Under the pieces are notes generated by a model. It was not told the DNA's origin. It saw only the letters and a list, made by a program, of their open reading frames with translations, and did no database searches. DNA of 32,762 bases from Candidatus Nanoarchaeia archaeon (GTDB lineage: Archaea > Nanobdellota > Nanobdellia > SCGC-AAA011-G17 > JACPNG01). Position numbers and translations under genes: made by a program. The stretch is from NCBI GenBank assembly GCA_030745695.1, contig JASLOB010000022.1, positions 1-32,762 of the forward strand, read 5' to 3'. Below are positions 30,651-32,762 of the stretch, one piece after another (position 1 is the stretch's first letter; every line of letters begins with the position of its first letter).

Positions 30651-30661
30651 GGCGTTCTACA
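30651..30661 (+). repeat. 11-base copy of the tRNA-Ser 3' end
   Basis: GGCGTTCTACA here is repeated at 30824-30834, where it spans the tRNA-Ser 3' end and the next seven bases. GC-rich 11-base matches are uncommon in this AT-rich stretch. The rest of 30623-30744 holds no open frame and only the tRNA-Ser promoter. Confidence 0.4.
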
Positions 30662-30702
30662 TTCCATAAATCCTTTTTATTAAGTTGTTTAAATAACAAA
30701 TC

Positions 30703-30711
30703 TTATATATA
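30703..30711 (+). promoter_or_regulatory. TATA box of tRNA-Ser
   Basis: TTATATATA is centred about 38 bases before the tRNA, so the primary transcript would have a leader of roughly a dozen bases. Confidence 0.5.
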
Positions 30712-30744
30712 AAAAGTTTGTAGTCCATTAAGGGCCACAATTAC

Positions 30745-30827
30745 GCCGAGATCGCATAATCTGGTATTGCACTGGCCTTGAGAGCCAGGCCCTTCGGGGC
30801 ATCTGGGTTCGAATCCCAGTCTCGGCG
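30745..30827 (+). tRNA. tRNA-Ser (anticodon TGA)
   Basis: An 83-base type II tRNA. Acceptor arms GCCGAGA and TCTCGGC pair perfectly, with discriminator G as expected for serine. Anticodon stem CTGGC/GCCAG encloses CTTGAGA (anticodon TGA). The long variable arm is GCCC-TTCG-GGGC, and the T arm is CTGGG-TTCGAAT-CCCAG. No intron and no encoded CCA. Confidence 0.95.
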
Positions 30828-30843
30828 TTCTACAATTAACAGA

Positions 30844-31404
30844 TTAAATAATAAAAATTCTCTCAATAATAACATCATTTACAGGCCTATCTGCACCATC
30901 TACTTGAGTTTTTCCAATATTCTCTAATATCTCCTCTCCTTTAGTTATTTGACCAAAAATAGCATGTTTATCATCTAACCAAGGTGTTGGAACTAAAGTT
31001 ATGAAAAATTGACTACTTCCAGTATCTGGACCTTTGTTAGCCATTGATAACAATCCTTTCTTATCATGTCTTAGTTCATTAGTAAATTCATCTTTTATTA
31101 CATATCCAGGACCACCAGTACCCCATCTATCTTTTTGATTAATATCTTTACTTAAAGGATCACCCATTTGAATCATAAAATCCTTTATAACTCTATGAAA
31201 TCTTTGTCCATTATAGAATCCTTGTTCTATCAATTTTTTAAAATTTTGAGTAGTTTCAGGAACTAATTCGTCAAACAACTCAAATTCCATCTCTCCTAGA
31301 TTAGTTTCAATCTTTACTTTAGTATTATTCATCTTATTTATGTTATCACAACCACTAATTAAAATTAAAGTTATAAAAAATAACATTAATATAACTTTTT
31401 TCAT
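30844..31404 (-). CDS. Lipoprotein peptidyl-prolyl isomerase (cyclophilin)
   Basis: A 186-residue protein. Lipobox LILISGC with the acylated cysteine at C19 places it outside the membrane. The cyclophilin domain follows: FHRVIKDFMIQMGDP (catalytic Arg in FHRV), GTGGPGY, LSMANKGPDTGSSQFFIT and HAIFGQI, all conserved. It catalyses proline isomerisation in secreted proteins, fitting the many exported proteins here. Own TATA box (31424-31433). Members without lipid anchors are more usual in archaea. Confidence 0.92.
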   Translation of the reverse strand: MKKVILMLFFITLILISGCDNINKMNNTKVKIETNLGEMEFELFDELVPETTQNFKKLIEQGFYNGQRFHRVIKDFMIQMGDPLSKDINQKDRWGTGGPGYVIKDEFTNELRHDKKGLLSMANKGPDTGSSQFFITLVPTPWLDDKHAIFGQITKGEEILENIGKTQVDGADRPVNDVIIERIFII

Positions 31405-31423
31405 TTTACAACATTAAAATATG

Positions 31424-31433
31424 TTATATAAAA
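31424..31433 (-). promoter_or_regulatory. TATA box of the cyclophilin gene
   Basis: On the minus strand TTTTATATAA is centred about 24 bases before the ATG at 31404. Confidence 0.5.
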
Positions 31434-31453
31434 AGCTATTTATTATTAAAAAT

Positions 31454-32335
31454 TTACCAAAAAAATCTTCTTGTTTTTCTTTTTATATATCTTCTATTCC
31501 AGACTAAAAGAAATAAAACAACAAGGCCAATTAATGTTAATATCCAATTATTTGCTAATTTATTTATTACTCTAGGCCTTCCAGTTGTTAATCCTGTTAT
31601 TTCTTCTAATCCTTTATCTCCTTCTTCCTCAGCAATTTCTTCTTCAATTACCTCTTCCTTCATTATCTCTTCAGCCTCTTCTTTAATTTCTTCTTCCACT
31701 TCTTTTTCTTGTTCCTCTTTTATTTCTATTGGTTCTTCTACAATAACCTCTTCATCTATTTCTTTAACCTCTTCTAAATCTCTTCCAAAAATCTCTTCTG
31801 AGAACAATCTTGATAAAAATCCCAGAATAGGATTTTCTTCTTTTTCTTCTACATTCTCTCTCTTTGTTAATCCAAATAATACAATTTTATCTGTCTTATC
31901 ATCTTCTTTTTTATGTTCTAAAGTAAGAGTAACTTCTTTATCATTTATACTACTTAATCTTAAGATCATATCTTCAAGACTATCTCTATCAAAATCTAAT
32001 CTAATGGCATTTTTTGATCCTAAATTAAGATATTGAGGGGTCTCAGCATCTTGTATAAATACTGTTAATCTAATAAAATTCCTATCTATTTCTACTTCTC
32101 TAATCATAACTTTATGTTCCTTTTCAATTAACTCATAATCTATCTCTCCTTCTTTATATTTATCAACATCATATTCTCTAAAAGGGACTACAAATCTAAC
32201 TACATCTCTTTCATTAATTGTGGTTTTTATTGTACTTTCTTTAGAAAAGTCTAAATCATGAACTTTTCCTGCAAAAACTAGATTTATACTTAATAGAATA
32301 AAAAGAGATACATATAACAATCTTACACCATTCAT
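31454..32335 (-). CDS. Surface protein with acidic stalk and C-terminal anchor
   Basis: A 293-residue protein of unknown function. The signal peptide ends LVFAG (about 23). A beta-rich domain (about 25-155) follows, with DVVRFVVPFREYDV and two similar strand-rich halves. Residues about 190-245 are almost pure Glu/Lys/Ile (EEVIVEEPIEIKEEQEKEV), a likely extended stalk. The short motif GLEEITGLTTG precedes the C-terminal membrane helix (WILTLIGLVVLFLLVW) and a basic tail. The layout matches that of the next gene and of other surface proteins in the window. Confidence 0.78.
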   Translation of the reverse strand: MNGVRLLYVSLFILLSINLVFAGKVHDLDFSKESTIKTTINERDVVRFVVPFREYDVDKYKEGEIDYELIEKEHKVMIREVEIDRNFIRLTVFIQDAETPQYLNLGSKNAIRLDFDRDSLEDMILRLSSINDKEVTLTLEHKKEDDKTDKIVLFGLTKRENVEEKEENPILGFLSRLFSEEIFGRDLEEVKEIDEEVIVEEPIEIKEEQEKEVEEEIKEEAEEIMKEEVIEEEIAEEEGDKGLEEITGLTTGRPRVINKLANNWILTLIGLVVLFLLVWNRRYIKRKTRRFFW

Positions 32336-32358
32336 AAATGATAATTAAGATAGATTAC

Positions 32359-32367
32359 TTATAAACA
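32359..32367 (-). promoter_or_regulatory. TATA box of the acidic-stalk protein
   Basis: On the minus strand GTTTATAAG is centred about 28 bases before the ATG at 32335. Confidence 0.5.
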
Positions 32368-32414
32368 TTTAGAAATTATAAAATATATAAATCAATATAA
32401 AAAAAGAAAAAGAA

Positions 32415-32762
32415 TTATTTCTTTTGCATAAAGTAGTACACAACTAACAATACTACTATCACTAATATCACTATAATAGTTATTGTTGTTCCATAACCTT
32501 TAGCTTCTGTTGGTGTTGGTGCTACTTCATCTACTGTTCCTGTAGTTGTTTCTTCAGCAGCTGCAGCTATCTCTTCTTCTGCTACAATAGCTGCTCCTTC
32601 TTCTACTTTAACAATAGATAAGTCTACAACTCCATTATCAACACTATTTAGAGTAACTTCTAAATCATCTAATCCATCATCATTAATATCAACACCTCTT
32701 GTCTCTCCTACATTCATCTCAAATGTTTGAGGATCTGAGGATATTGTTATTGTTGCAGATGT
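32415..32762 (-). CDS. Surface protein C-terminal part with membrane anchor (cut by window end)
   Basis: The last 115 codons of a gene whose frame stays open to the window end; the methionine at 32715-32717 is internal, since the frame upstream reads TITISSDPQTFEM. The visible part has a calcium-loop-like RGVDINDDGLDDLEVTL, a strand-rich segment (NGVVDLSIVKV), an Ala/Glu/Thr-rich stalk (VAEEEIAAAAEETTTG) and a C-terminal membrane helix before MQKK. DxNxDGxxD loops are typical of secreted calcium-binding repeats. Probably a large surface or S-layer-like protein; the rest is outside the window. Confidence 0.75.
   Translation of the reverse strand, partial: TSATITISSDPQTFEMNVGETRGVDINDDGLDDLEVTLNSVDNGVVDLSIVKVEEGAAIVAEEEIAAAAEETTTGTVDEVAPTPTEAKGYGTTITIIVILVIVVLLVVYYFMQKK

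Noticed and set aside
1-32762. CRISPR array, insertion sequence or rRNA
   Set aside because: No regularly spaced direct repeats, no transposase gene and no rRNA-like sequence were seen; the only recombinase is the chromosomal-type Xer at the left end.

Overview
The window is strongly AT-rich and gene-dense, and it is archaeal. The evidence is a tRNA-Gly gene with a splice-competent bulge-helix-bulge intron, three tRNAs without encoded CCA, TATA boxes about 22-30 bases ahead of many start codons (leaderless transcripts), and archaeal families: XerA recombinase, PIN-domain ATPase PINA, SecF-SecD, Dph6, a Trm112-like zinc ribbon and a SpoIIM-type membrane protein. The many small lipoproteins, the Cys-rich surface proteins with one C-terminal membrane helix, and the very tight packing fit a DPANN archaeon, most likely of the Woesearchaeota/Pacearchaeota type. 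That placement is inference from gene style; no rRNA is present to confirm it.

Layout. 1-4111: end of xerA, an inverted repeat, PINA, a Kef/CPA2-type antiporter on the minus strand, and tRNA-Arg(CCT). 4112-6912 (minus): one probable transcript made of tRNA-Gly(TCC, intron), a LmbE/PIG-L deacetylase, a GT-B glycosyltransferase, a Cys-rich membrane protein and a multi-helix membrane protein. 6956-10409 (minus): an 880-residue surface protein and a lipoprotein. 10498-13300 (plus): secF, secD (with PDZ-like inserts) and a 50-residue membrane protein. 13297-19058 (minus): galE, a short UDP-sugar dehydrogenase, apt, an AI-2E-type permease, and a four-gene ADP-heptose-type operon (cupin, rfaE1-type kinase, rfaE2-type nucleotidyltransferase, gmhB). 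19087-19616: a frameshifted P-loop kinase gene. 19726-22735: a retropepsin-like/RimK-like pair, an anchored Cys-rich protein, a zinc-finger protein and dph6. 22736-27791: lipB, pyruvate dehydrogenase-type E2, E1-beta and E1-alpha, and a CPHC thioredoxin-like protein. 27897-32762: SpoIIM family, tandem surface paralogues, Trm112-like, a frameshifted Cys-rich gene, tRNA-Ser(TGA), a lipoprotein cyclophilin and two anchored surface proteins, the last cut by the window end.

How the genes work together. Two themes stand out. One is surface and sugar chemistry: heptose nucleotide synthesis, UDP-sugar epimerase and dehydrogenase, glycosyltransferase plus deacetylase, SecDF and lipoproteins. The other is a 2-oxoacid dehydrogenase complex with its own lipoyl-attachment enzyme but no E3 in the window. 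The most interesting candidates are the heptose operon led by a cupin instead of GmhA, the RimK-like ligase with an AbrB-like tail beside a retropepsin-like protein, and the intron-containing tRNA-Gly placed as the leader of a sugar-deacetylase operon.
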